A stretch of DNA of 19,441 bases from the NCBI GenBank assembly GCA_949292445.1, contig CASEZU010000082.1:1-19441 (forward strand), given 5' to 3'. The notes under the pieces were generated by a model. It searched no databases. It saw only the letters and a program-made list of their open reading frames with translations, and was not told the DNA's origin. The stretch comes from an uncultured Spirochaetales bacterium. GTDB lineage: Bacteria > Spirochaetota > Spirochaetia > Sphaerochaetales > Sphaerochaetaceae. How positions within the stretch are numbered: the stretch's first letter is position 1; each line of letters opens with the position of its first letter. Both the position numbers and the translations under genes were made by a program. Shown here one piece after another: positions 7,126 to 14,668 of this stretch.

Positions 7126-7818
7126 ATGAAACTCACAGTATTATCAGTCGGGGGCTCTATAATCTCCCCTGACAAGGTCGATTACGCGTTCCTCTCGGAT
7201 TTCCGCACCATGATACTCTCCCACCTCTCATTACATCCCGATGAGAAGCTGATATTCGTCGCAGGAGGCGGCGCTCCTGCCCGTGTCTACCAGGAGGCGC
7301 TGAGGAAAATCAATCCGTCAGCCGATGCCTCGCTCCAGGACTGGCTGGGAATAAAGGCCACGCACCTCAACGGGATGCTGCTGAAAGCGGTTTTCAGCGA
7401 CCTCTGCGAGGACGAGCTTGTGACTGACCCCACAGATCCGTCGATAGCGTTCTCCGGCAGGATACTGGTGGCAGGAGGCTGGAAGCCGGGATTCTCCACC
7501 GACACCGATGCCGTGTACCTAGCCCGCCGTTTCGGAGGAAAGACCGTCGTCAACCTCTCCAACATAAAGAAGGTCTATACCGATGACCCGAGGAAGAATC
7601 CCGATGCAAAGCCCATCGACACCATCTCATGGCCCGATTTCAGAAAAATGGTCGGCTACGAATGGAACCCCGGGCTGAATGCTCCGTTCGATCCGATAGC
7701 CTCCGGCCTGGCCGAGGAGGACGGCATGAGAGTCATCGCCGCAGACGGAAGGAATATAGAGAACACGAGGGCTATCCTCGAAGGAAAGCCCTTCGAAGGC
7801 ACCATCATCGGTGTTTGA
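7126..7818 (+). CDS. pyrH: Archaeal-type UMP kinase (amino acid kinase family)
   Basis: Predicted to phosphorylate UMP to UDP with ATP in pyrimidine nucleotide synthesis. The 230-residue protein has the amino-acid-kinase fold: VGGSII near the N-terminus (8-13), FVAGGGAPAR (44-53), GIKATHLNG (75-83), which resembles the archaeal UMP kinase segment, GGWKPGFSTDTDAVYLA (117-133) and the nucleotide-binding region NLSNIKKVYTDDP (143-155). Spirochaetes are known to carry this archaeal-like form rather than the standard bacterial PyrH. The start at 7126 follows a -10 element directly and has no Shine-Dalgarno. The 3' end overlaps the convergent radical SAM gene by 14 bp. Substrate is inferred from subfamily likeness; another amino-acid-kinase substrate is less likely. 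Confidence 0.8.
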   Translation: MKLTVLSVGGSIISPDKVDYAFLSDFRTMILSHLSLHPDEKLIFVAGGGAPARVYQEALRKINPSADASLQDWLGIKATHLNGMLLKAVFSDLCEDELVTDPTDPSIAFSGRILVAGGWKPGFSTDTDAVYLARRFGGKTVVNLSNIKKVYTDDPRKNPDAKPIDTISWPDFRKMVGYEWNPGLNAPFDPIASGLAEEDGMRVIAADGRNIENTRAILEGKPFEGTIIGV

Positions 7819-8734
7819 GCGAAAGGAAATATGGATCGGGATCGGCAAATGATGCCGGGAACGGAACATCACGGGTGAAATCCGGTATCCACAGAACGTC
7901 ATCATCTGACGGATCCTGCATGAATCCGTCGTCGATCCCCAGCACTTCCATCATATCCACGAGCTCATCGTATTCATCCTCCGTCATCTTCGGGAATCCT
8001 GGATCCCCCTTGGGCGGAACGAACTGCGTCATGAGGGAGAGATAGAAGCTGTCCTTGTAGCGCTCGGCGAAAAGACGGAGGAAATCGAACGTTGACTCAA
8101 GCTCGCCCGGGAACACGAGGTGGCGGAGAAGCGTCCCCTTCATGCGATCCATATCAGTGCGGGGATGCCACGCCTTCACAGCATCGAGCACAGGGATTAT
8201 CACATCGGCATAGGAAGCCCTGCCGCAGAAGCGGGAAGCGGTGGATCTGGAGAGTGTTTTGCAGTCCAGAAGATAGATATCAATGAAATCATCTATCTCC
8301 GCAAGAGCCTCAACACGCTCATAACCGGAGCTGTTCCAGACAACGGGAAGCGTGAACCCCTCCGCCTTTGCCATCTTCAGCGCCTTGATGATCGACGGGA
8401 TGAAATGTGTTCCCGTGACAAGATTGAGCGTGGCAGCTCCGTGCTCCTCAAGTGAGAGCATCAGGCGGGAAAGCTCCTCATCCGAAATGTCGATGCCGAG
8501 ATTCATGCCATCCGAGCCCGATATCTGCCTGTTCTGGCAGTAGGGGCAGTGAAGCGGACAGCCGGTGAAGAATATCATGCCTGAGCCATGCTCGCCTGTA
8601 ATTGGCGGCTCCTCACCTCTGTGGAGGCCTGACCAGGCAATCCTCACTTTGTCCCCCTGACGGCATACTCCGGTGCCTTTTGTCCTGTCCACACGGCAGA
8701 GATTCGGGCAGAGCTCGCAATATCTGTAATCCAT
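7805..8734 (-). CDS. Radical SAM protein, PflX/PflA-like
   Basis: Member of the COG1313-type family of pyruvate formate-lyase-activating-enzyme-like radical SAM proteins, whose substrates are mostly unknown. From the start at 8734 it has 309 residues. An N-terminal cysteine cluster CELCPNLC (C6, C9, C13) plus C24 precedes the radical SAM motif CPLHCPYC (C59, C63, C66), which binds the 4Fe-4S cluster that cleaves S-adenosylmethionine. EEPPITGEHGSG (41-52) is typical of this family. An ATG four codons upstream (8746) is rejected because it lies inside a TATGAT -10 element, and homologues begin near YRYCELCP. There is no Shine-Dalgarno and a leaderless message is predicted. Divergent from the patatin gene. 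Its target, possibly a glycyl radical enzyme, is not in the window. Confidence 0.85.
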   Translation of the reverse strand: MDYRYCELCPNLCRVDRTKGTGVCRQGDKVRIAWSGLHRGEEPPITGEHGSGMIFFTGCPLHCPYCQNRQISGSDGMNLGIDISDEELSRLMLSLEEHGAATLNLVTGTHFIPSIIKALKMAKAEGFTLPVVWNSSGYERVEALAEIDDFIDIYLLDCKTLSRSTASRFCGRASYADVIIPVLDAVKAWHPRTDMDRMKGTLLRHLVFPGELESTFDFLRLFAERYKDSFYLSLMTQFVPPKGDPGFPKMTEDEYDELVDMMEVLGIDDGFMQDPSDDDVLWIPDFTRDVPFPASFADPDPYFLSLKHR

Positions 8735-8741
8735 GACAGCG

Positions 8742-8750
8742 ATCATAGCA
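8742..8750 (-). promoter_or_regulatory. Predicted leaderless extended -10 promoter of the radical SAM gene
   Basis: On the minus strand TGCTATGAT (TG, C, TATGAT) ends 7 nt before the ATG at 8734. No good -35 and no Shine-Dalgarno are visible. Confidence 0.55.
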
Positions 8751-8781
8751 CCAAAAGCCGGAACTTGGCACTAATCACCGA

Positions 8782-8810
8782 TTGACGGCGGAGAGCGATT
8801 GGAGAAGAAT
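8782..8810 (+). promoter_or_regulatory. Predicted leaderless promoter of the patatin gene
   Basis: TTGACG (8782-8787), a 17-nt spacer and AAGAAT (8805-8810) end exactly 6 nt before the ATG at 8817. A competing reading is a TTG start at 8799 served by GGCGGAG. Confidence 0.5.
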
Positions 8811-8816
8811 CTTGCC

Positions 8817-9953
8817 ATGTCGTTTCTGAACCAGATAGCAGGGAGATCTGAGAAAAGGACTGAAATACGATACATCCTCTCAATTGACGGAGGAGGGATG
8901 AGGGGCATAATACCGGCCCAGATACTCTCCCATCTTGCAGAGGATCTGAGAAAGGCCGGGGACAGGCGCCCCTTATACTCCCATTTCGATCTGATAGCCG
9001 GAACAAGCACAGGCGCGCTCATCGCAGCTGCGGCATCGATACCGGTGGAAGGGACAGCATTCACCGCCGAGGACAGCAATGAGGATGTCTTCACCGTCAC
9101 AGAGGAAAGGAAATTCCTCCGCACCCGGCGAGTGAGGAGATTCAGGGGAACGATCATCCCTTCGACAGCCCCCGCCACATTCACATCGTTCTACATCAGC
9201 AACGGACCCTCCATCTTCCCGCAGAAGAGCGTTGCTGCGATACTCGGCCCCATTTTCACGGATAAGTACAGCGGCTCCGGGTACAGCAGGTTCCTGCAGA
9301 AGCTCTATGGAGAGAAACTCATGGGAGACCTGATGGTTCCAACAGCATTACTGTCATATTCTACCGATTCAGGAACTATATTCCCGATAACAAGCTGGAA
9401 TACTCCTGATTTCAAGATATGGGAAGGCGCGAGGGCAAGTTCTGCCGCTCCGCTCTATTTCCCCACATTCATCAGGGAATACAACGGCAGGAAACTGCAT
9501 CTGATAGACGGAGGTGTAGCTGCGAACAATCCGTCACTCATTGCCTACTCGCTTGCGAGGAAGCTCTATCCGGAGGCAGGGGAGTTCAGGATCCTGAGCC
9601 TTTCGACGGGGACACCTGTATACAGAACAGAAGGAGAAAGCACACCCGGCGGCATAACAGGCTGGGGAGGACAGATATCGAGGATATTCCAGAATGCCGC
9701 GCTTCAGGTCGCGGATGAAACGCTGCCAGCAATTCCCGGAGTGAAATACACGAGGATATGGGCACAGGTACTGGACAGGAGAATCCGCCTCGATGAAACA
9801 GGAAAGGAGTCAATGGAAATCCTGCTCAGGGCTGCGGAGAAGATGTATGAGGAGAAACATCAGGAACTGGATGAATGGACAGGAATGCTCTCAAAGGCAC
9901 CGACACCGGACGCTGTACGCCTCAGAGTCCCCGGAGCACTTCCTCAGCCTTAG
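8817..9953 (+). CDS. Patatin-like phospholipase
   Basis: A 378-residue patatin-family acyl hydrolase, predicted to release fatty acids from membrane lipids with a Ser-Asp dyad. The oxyanion-hole loop DGGGMRG (24-30), nucleophile elbow GTSTG (62-66, Ser64) and DGG motif with catalytic Asp231 (LIDGGVAANNP) are all intact. A roughly 45-residue insertion after the nucleophile (about 80-125), rich in Arg (RTRRVRRFRG), may contact membrane or lie at the active-site entrance. No signal peptide is seen, so it is probably cytoplasmic. The start at 8817 is preferred because a promoter ends 6 nt before it; TTG at 8799 would add six residues. The 3' end overlaps the convergent nucleosidase gene by 32 bp. 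Nothing nearby suggests an anti-phage operon. Confidence 0.88.
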   Translation: MSFLNQIAGRSEKRTEIRYILSIDGGGMRGIIPAQILSHLAEDLRKAGDRRPLYSHFDLIAGTSTGALIAAAASIPVEGTAFTAEDSNEDVFTVTEERKFLRTRRVRRFRGTIIPSTAPATFTSFYISNGPSIFPQKSVAAILGPIFTDKYSGSGYSRFLQKLYGEKLMGDLMVPTALLSYSTDSGTIFPITSWNTPDFKIWEGARASSAAPLYFPTFIREYNGRKLHLIDGGVAANNPSLIAYSLARKLYPEAGEFRILSLSTGTPVYRTEGESTPGGITGWGGQISRIFQNAALQVADETLPAIPGVKYTRIWAQVLDRRIRLDETGKESMEILLRAAEKMYEEKHQELDEWTGMLSKAPTPDAVRLRVPGALPQP

Positions 9954-10485
9954 GAAAAAGAAGGGAGCGGAGGGATCGGAGCGTGAAGCCATACTCCGGA
10001 AGGGATATCCTCTCTCCAGCCACATCAGTGATCACCTTTACGGCAAAACACGGAACACCGGCAAGGTATGCAGCCGCAGCAACTCCATAAGCCTCCATAT
10101 CTGCTGCGTCCGCTGCAATGGGGACATTCCTGGAGGCAGCGAACGCACCGGATGATGAAAGGACAAGCTCTGATGCCCTGTCAAGACGCAGTGAGCCCAT
10201 GACAGCATGCGACGGAAGCAATGCAGCCCCCCTTGCAAGATGGAACGGCGTGAGATCCTGATCGGGGCATACAACACTGCCGAACGACACGCAGTCCCCC
10301 ACTTTCAGAGACCCGAGGCTTCCTGCGCTTCCCACTGAGAAAACGGCATCAGGCCGTGCCTCAGCCAATGCAGCTGCAGTCACGGCAGCGGCGAGCACCG
10401 GTCCGGTGCCGCAGACTATTTTCGTCCAGCTGTCAGGAAACCCCCTGAGCTCAGCTTTGTCGGAAGCTACGGCAAGAAGCCTCAC
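9922..10485 (-). CDS. MTA/SAH nucleosidase-like purine nucleosidase
   Basis: A 187-residue protein of the nucleoside phosphorylase/nucleosidase family, probably hydrolysing the N-glycosidic bond of methylthioadenosine, S-adenosylhomocysteine or a related nucleoside. Motifs are VGSAGSL (51-57), the ribose-binding DMEAYG segment (128-133) and the catalytic-type aspartate in VITDVAGE. It is about 40 residues shorter than classical MTA/SAH nucleosidase, and the N-terminal GAMEEE region is replaced by VASDKAEL, so specificity is uncertain; a futalosine-hydrolase-like activity is possible. GTG start at 10485 overlaps the upstream kinase stop by 4 nt (GTGA), with GGAGGAGG about 6 nt before it. Last gene of a four-gene operon. 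Confidence 0.75.
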   Translation of the reverse strand: MRLLAVASDKAELRGFPDSWTKIVCGTGPVLAAAVTAAALAEARPDAVFSVGSAGSLGSLKVGDCVSFGSVVCPDQDLTPFHLARGAALLPSHAVMGSLRLDRASELVLSSSGAFAASRNVPIAADAADMEAYGVAAAAYLAGVPCFAVKVITDVAGERISLPEYGFTLRSLRSLLFPKAEEVLRGL

Positions 10486-11300
10486 AGCATCCTCCTCCGG
10501 ATCTCCTCCATCACAGGAGAGAGCATAATCCCAAGCCTGCGCTCACGGCCAAGGCGCCGGGACTCGCAGACGGCATAGGTTGCTATTGATGTCGCATGTC
10601 CCACAGAGCCGAAGAAGCTGCCGCCCTTGATGATCAGCCCGAAAAGAAGGGAGGCGAAGAGATCGCCGGAGCCGGGATAAGAGATGCCGGCATCCTCATA
10701 CTGGAAGAGCCTTATCTCATCCCCGTCCCATGCGGCATTGCCTGTTCCTCCGGCTTCAAGGGGTATGCCTGTAATGACACCGCGCTGCGGTCCCAGGGAA
10801 CGCAGCACCGTTATCTGATCCTTGATGGCCTTCTGCCCCTGTGCATGGAAACCGTCGTCCATGCCGGTGAGTATCATCGCCTCTGTGAAATTGGGGGTTA
10901 TCACATCGGCCTTCCTCACGAGGCGGATCATCCGGGAGCACATTTCGCTGTCTACCGTCTGGTAAAGCGTACCGTTGTCCCCCATCACAGGATCGACGAA
11001 TGAAAGGCCTCCGAAATGTGCCATAGCCTCCTGTACGGTCCCTATCTCCTCAGCAGAACCGAGGAAACCTGAATATATGCCGCTGAAAGAGAGGCCGAGC
11101 GATTCAAAACGCGAGAGTACCGCCTTCATGGCCTCATGCTCATCCTCGATGAAGATATCATCAAAACCGTCGGTCTGAGTCGAAAGAAGCGCTGTCGGCA
11201 GCACGGCTGTCTCGACAGACAGCGCCTCCAGCACAGGGAGGACAACTGTCAGCGATGATTTCGAATAGCACGAGAGATCGTGTATCGCAAGTACAGCCAT
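10482..11300 (-). CDS. Pyridoxal/pyridoxine kinase-like enzyme (ribokinase family)
   Basis: A 272-residue ribokinase-superfamily kinase most like PdxY/PdxK, which phosphorylates pyridoxal or pyridoxine to give PLP. Landmarks are DPVMGDNG (103-110), ITPNFTEA (134-141) and the catalytic GSGDLFASLL with Asp213. The N-terminus, IHDLSCYSKSSLTVVLPVLEALSVE, has the layout typical of PdxY-type kinases. It starts at 11300, sharing one base with the hexokinase stop (TGATG), so translation is coupled. It has no strong Shine-Dalgarno of its own. It ends inside the start of the nucleosidase gene. Substrate within the pyridoxine group is inferred. It could supply PLP to enzymes such as the aminotransferase in this window, though no regulatory link is seen. 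Confidence 0.82.
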   Translation of the reverse strand: MAVLAIHDLSCYSKSSLTVVLPVLEALSVETAVLPTALLSTQTDGFDDIFIEDEHEAMKAVLSRFESLGLSFSGIYSGFLGSAEEIGTVQEAMAHFGGLSFVDPVMGDNGTLYQTVDSEMCSRMIRLVRKADVITPNFTEAMILTGMDDGFHAQGQKAIKDQITVLRSLGPQRGVITGIPLEAGGTGNAAWDGDEIRLFQYEDAGISYPGSGDLFASLLFGLIIKGGSFFGSVGHATSIATYAVCESRRLGRERRLGIMLSPVMEEIRRRML

Positions 11301-12592
11301 CAGATGGCGAGTCCCGCTATTGCGGCACCGAGTGTCGGAGAATTGTCAATCCTCACCATCTCGTAGTATCTACCATGCTTCTTCTCCAGAAGCTCATCGA
11401 GATAGAGCCTGGTATAGAACTCAAGGAATGCCGTCTTGTAGAATGTCGTCCCATCCGCATTGATGACGACCGGATACCGTGGATTCTTTCCCTCTCCGGA
11501 GCGGAGCACGGCAGCGGTGAGGTTGATAGCCGTGAGCTTTCCTGCACGCTCGATCACAGCCTTTATGATTCTGTAGAGCGTAGCCGCATCCTCCTCATTG
11601 TCCCCGACAGCCTTCACAAGGTCATACTCTGGGTTATGGCAGTCCTCAAGGTAGTGGCTCATTCTCGTCGTATCAAGCGGCAGAATTGATCTGAAGCGCT
11701 CTCCGAAGGACTCTGTAAGCACGCCTTCCTTTATCGCAGTCTCAATGACATGAGCTGCGAAAGGACCAAGGTAAGCACCGCTTATCTTCTTCTCAAACCA
11801 GTATTTGCAAGGATCCTTAGTGCTGCTTACGAATTCTTTGTCGATATCACCGAGATCGAGGGCAAGGCAGCCGGACTCGACATTTATGATCTCGCGTCCC
11901 TCATTGAACGGAATCTTGCCTATGGCGCTGTTTTTCTCCGTATAGGCAGTGTTTGTACCTGTGCCGAGAATGAATCCGATATACGAGGAAGCCGCCTCAG
12001 GCCTCTCAGCCTTGGCCGCAAGAAGCGTAGCCACAGTGTCATTCACGACTGCGACTTTCTTGCCTGAGACATTGAAACCTCGCCTTCCGAGCTCCTCGAG
12101 GAGATTCTTCCCAAGCGGCTTGCCTATGACCTCCGGAGCCTTTATCTCCTTGGAGAACACAATTGGAACTCCGTCATGATCCTCCGTAATGCGCGCGGCA
12201 TAGGAGAAGCAGAAACCGATTCTGTCGCTCTTGTCTATGAGACGCTCGATGTTATCAGCGAGTATGGAATAGAACTCAGAGGCGCTGACCTCTTCCTTCA
12301 CCCCAGGCATGCCGACCTTGCGGAAGTCCGTTATGACCGGCTTCCTGTCTTCATCGAAAGTCACAAGGCATGTGCGGAAATTCGTTCCGCCCGCATCCAT
12401 GACTATGACGCTCTTTCCGGGGACAATGTCCGTATCCGGAGAGACATATGTCGGAATCATCTGCAGCGAGCTTCCGTCATCTGCGGCAAGCCCCTTCTCC
12501 ATCTCCGAGAGAATGAAATCGAGAGTTCTGTCTGCATCCACAGAAGATGCAGTGAGCATATGCCTCTCTAGGAATTCCCCTGTCCTGTCCAT
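11300..12592 (-). CDS. Hexokinase (eukaryote-like family)
   Basis: Phosphorylates glucose or another hexose with ATP at the entry of glycolysis. The 430-residue protein has the actin-like ATPase fold of the hexokinase family rather than ROK glucokinase: phosphate-1 motif VMDAGGTNFRTCLV (64-77), sugar-binding and catalytic VVNDTVATLLAA (182-193) with base Asp185, and phosphate-2 region GFILGTGTNTAY (206-217). Treponemes are known to have this hexokinase type. ATG at 12592 is chosen because AGGAGG lies 5 nt upstream; a TTG at 12595 is one codon earlier. The gene follows the exported-protein gene by 9 nt and overlaps the pyridoxal-kinase-like gene by 1 nt, so it sits within one operon. Confidence 0.9.
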   Translation of the reverse strand: MDRTGEFLERHMLTASSVDADRTLDFILSEMEKGLAADDGSSLQMIPTYVSPDTDIVPGKSVIVMDAGGTNFRTCLVTFDEDRKPVITDFRKVGMPGVKEEVSASEFYSILADNIERLIDKSDRIGFCFSYAARITEDHDGVPIVFSKEIKAPEVIGKPLGKNLLEELGRRGFNVSGKKVAVVNDTVATLLAAKAERPEAASSYIGFILGTGTNTAYTEKNSAIGKIPFNEGREIINVESGCLALDLGDIDKEFVSSTKDPCKYWFEKKISGAYLGPFAAHVIETAIKEGVLTESFGERFRSILPLDTTRMSHYLEDCHNPEYDLVKAVGDNEEDAATLYRIIKAVIERAGKLTAINLTAAVLRSGEGKNPRYPVVINADGTTFYKTAFLEFYTRLYLDELLEKKHGRYYEMVRIDNSPTLGAAIAGLAI

Positions 12593-12601
12593 CAATACCT
12601 C

Positions 12602-13240
12602 CTACCCGCCGAATGACAAGAAAACCGGCTCGGCGCTAATAGTTTCTCCGTCGACTGTCAGGTTCCCGGCCTCCACCCTCATGGTGCGTCCTTCTTCACC
12701 ATATATGTCGACAACACCCTCGATGATGGATCCCCCACCTGCAAGAGCGCCTGTTGCCATTATAGAGAGTGAGAAGCGGACATGGAAGAATGACCAGTCG
12801 CTGACAGCAGCAAGTTCCGCAGCAGAAACCGCCTCACCCTCCAGCAGGCGTACGGAACCGTCCAGCACTATATCACCGGCGGCGAAATCATGCCATTGCA
12901 GCCAGTTCTGCACCAGATCCGTCGGCAGCATCTCAGGAAGCGGCGTAACTGCTTCCGTACTGCCGTTCATGCTCATCCCCTGGTCAAAAAACGAGAGGGA
13001 TGCGGCATACGTCGAGACATCCGAGCGCACAAAAGATATCCGGAGAGGGACTACGCCCTCTCCCTGGACGACTGTAACTCCTTGCAGCGCGATCCTCGGC
13101 TCCGACAGATACGAAGCCACCGCCGACATGACTCCGTCTGAGAGCCCAGCCAGAGCGGCTTCCCCACCTGCTGTCAGAGCAGCCGGTACAGAACAGCAGA
13201 ACATCAGCAGAACCATGAAAAACGCAATTGCCTTTCTCAC
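12602..13240 (-). CDS. Exported protein of unknown function
   Basis: I do not recognise this 212-residue protein. It begins MRKAIAFFMVLLMFCCSVPAALTA, a clear signal peptide with a likely signal-peptidase I site after ALTA. The pair of cysteines in the hydrophobic core does not form a lipobox. The mature part alternates short hydrophobic and polar stretches suggesting beta structure, with no enzyme motif. It ends AEPVFLSFGG. The GTG start at 13240 is supported by GGAGG 7 nt upstream and an extended -10 promoter. It is the first gene of an operon with hexokinase, a pyridoxal-kinase-like enzyme and a nucleosidase. A periplasmic or outer-envelope location is inferred. Its link with sugar phosphorylation is suggested only by position. 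Confidence 0.75.
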   Translation of the reverse strand: MRKAIAFFMVLLMFCCSVPAALTAGGEAALAGLSDGVMSAVASYLSEPRIALQGVTVVQGEGVVPLRISFVRSDVSTYAASLSFFDQGMSMNGSTEAVTPLPEMLPTDLVQNWLQWHDFAAGDIVLDGSVRLLEGEAVSAAELAAVSDWSFFHVRFSLSIMATGALAGGGSIIEGVVDIYGEEGRTMRVEAGNLTVDGETISAEPVFLSFGG

Positions 13241-13267
13241 CGCCCGTCCTCCATTCCGGTAGAATAA

Positions 13268-13296
13268 ATTCTAGCAACGCATTTAAGCCTCTGCAA
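13268..13296 (-). promoter_or_regulatory. Promoter of the exported protein-hexokinase operon
   Basis: TTGCAG (13291-13296), a 17-nt spacer and extended -10 TGC-TAGAAT (-10 at 13268-13273) on the minus strand. The leader would be about 21 nt and includes GGAGG. The -10 is one arm of the perfect inverted repeat TAGAAT-AA-ATTCTA (13260-13273). An 8-bp direct repeat, TGCGTTGC on the minus strand (13274-13281 and 13293-13300), touches both promoter boxes at a 19-nt offset. These repeats may be regulator sites. Confidence 0.6.
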
Positions 13297-13308
13297 CGCA
13301 AAAATCGC

Positions 13309-14586
13309 TTATTTTGCCCTGCGGAATGCCTCCAGATCAGCCTCAATGCGGCTCTCATCCACCTTATTGAGGAGTACGCCTCCGATGACGAAGAGAAGGA
13401 TCAGTGAGAGTATGCCGAAACGCTGCTCCCCGGTTATGAGTGTGACAATGCCGAGGAGAAGCGGCCCGATGATCGCGGCGAACTTGCCGAGCATATTGAA
13501 GAATCCATAAAACTGCGATGACTGCTCCTGCGGGATGAGGCGCGTGTAATATGAACGCGAAAGTGCCTGTATGCCACCCTGGAAAAGACCGATGCAGACA
13601 GCAAGGATATAAAACTGCATCTCACTCGTCATGAAGAACCCGAAAACCGCAATGACGGTGTATCCGGTAATCGCTATGAGAAGGGCTCTCTTCACGCCGA
13701 TCCTGTGTCCGAAGATATTGTAGAGAAGCGCTGACGGGAATGCCACGAACTGCGTGATCAGAAGCGCGACGATGAGGCTGGATGAGGAGAAACCAAGCGC
13801 TGTACCGTAGTCGGTGGCCATGCGGATGATGGTGTCGACTCCGTCTATATAGCACCAGTAAGCCACAAGGAAGAGTGCGGTGTTCCTGAGGTTCTTCAGG
13901 GAAGAAAGCGTCCTGCGCACCGATCCGAAGCCTTCCCTGACCGCTGTCCCGAGGCTGATCTTCTCCCCTTCCGGCTCTTTTACGAAGAATACAAGCGGGA
14001 GCATGAAGACTATCCACCAGATACCGACCATCAGGAACGAAACCTTCACGGCCGCGATCTCATCTGCGAGCCCGAAAAACGACGGGAAAAGATACATCAG
14101 GACATTCAGCAGGAAGAGAAGCCCGCCACCGATATACCCAAGGCTGTATCCGAGGGAGGAGACGAAGTCGACCTTCTTCTCCGAAGCTACGGATGGCAGG
14201 AGGGAATCATAGAGCGTATTGGCTCCGGCAAAGCCCACATTGGCGATGATATAGAGAGTCATGGCAAAGGGCCACATTCCTATCGAGACCCAGTACAGCG
14301 CGCTCGTCATGACAGCGCCGAGGAAAGCGAAGAAAATCAGGAGCCTCTTGCGGTAGCTGCCCCTGTCGGCTATCGCGCCGAGAACAGGCGCACAGACCGC
14401 GACGATCAGCGATTCAATCGAGTTGCCGAGCCCTAGGAAGAACGTGCTCGCAGCACTGTCCCCGCCATAAGACCAGTACTGGGAGAAGAAGATGGGGAAG
14501 AAAGCCGCCATCACCGTCGTTGCGAACGCACTGTTAGCCCAGTCGTATAATGCCCATGATATAATCTGTTTTCTGGAATCCTTCAT
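13309..14586 (-). CDS. MFS transporter, UMF1/Atg22-like
   Basis: A 425-residue inner-membrane permease with about twelve hydrophobic segments. The N-terminal signature SWALYDWANSAFATTVMAAFFPIFF is characteristic of the UMF1 (vacuole effluxer Atg22-like) branch of the major facilitator superfamily. Substrates of bacterial members are largely unknown; fungal relatives export amino acids from the vacuole. GAIADRGSYRKR fits the MFS loop 2-3 motif region. The start at 14586 (MKDSRKQII) is preferred to an in-frame ATG at 14625, because a promoter lies between them. There is no Shine-Dalgarno, and the predicted leader is only about 4 nt. It is divergent from the NifX-like gene. No clear terminator follows before the next promoter. 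Confidence 0.87.
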   Translation of the reverse strand: MKDSRKQIISWALYDWANSAFATTVMAAFFPIFFSQYWSYGGDSAASTFFLGLGNSIESLIVAVCAPVLGAIADRGSYRKRLLIFFAFLGAVMTSALYWVSIGMWPFAMTLYIIANVGFAGANTLYDSLLPSVASEKKVDFVSSLGYSLGYIGGGLLFLLNVLMYLFPSFFGLADEIAAVKVSFLMVGIWWIVFMLPLVFFVKEPEGEKISLGTAVREGFGSVRRTLSSLKNLRNTALFLVAYWCYIDGVDTIIRMATDYGTALGFSSSSLIVALLITQFVAFPSALLYNIFGHRIGVKRALLIAITGYTVIAVFGFFMTSEMQFYILAVCIGLFQGGIQALSRSYYTRLIPQEQSSQFYGFFNMLGKFAAIIGPLLLGIVTLITGEQRFGILSLILLFVIGGVLLNKVDESRIEADLEAFRRAK

Positions 14587-14596
14587 AAACGTAGTG

Positions 14597-14625
14597 ATTC
14601 TACGGATTCTTACCCGATCAGGCAA
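14597..14625 (-). promoter_or_regulatory. Predicted near-leaderless promoter of the MFS gene
   Basis: TTGCCT (14620-14625), a 17-nt spacer and TAGAAT (14597-14602) on the minus strand lie 10 nt before the ATG at 14586, giving a leader of roughly 3-4 nt. The boxes interleave with the opposing NifX promoter. Confidence 0.55.
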
Positions 14626-14638
14626 TTCGGATTATATT
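14610..14638 (+). promoter_or_regulatory. Possible promoter of the NifX-like/CoA-disulfide reductase operon
   Basis: TATATT (14633-14638) is a good -10 in an AT-rich stretch. With a 17-nt spacer the -35 would be TTACCC (14610-14615), a weak match. The leader would be about 24 nt and contains GGAGG 5 nt before the ATG. Confidence 0.4.
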
Positions 14639-14668
14639 AAGGAAAAGTTAATTATTCTGGAGGATCAG

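Noticed and set aside
8817..9953. Patatin as a CBASS-type anti-phage effector
   Set aside because: No nucleotidyltransferase/cyclase gene or other defence gene is adjacent, and the neighbours are housekeeping enzymes on the opposite strand.
12309..13262. A 317-codon plus-strand open frame
   Set aside because: It lies antisense to hexokinase and the exported-protein gene, both of which have Shine-Dalgarno sequences and family or signal-peptide support. Its protein is Ser/Pro/Thr-rich with no recognisable motif.
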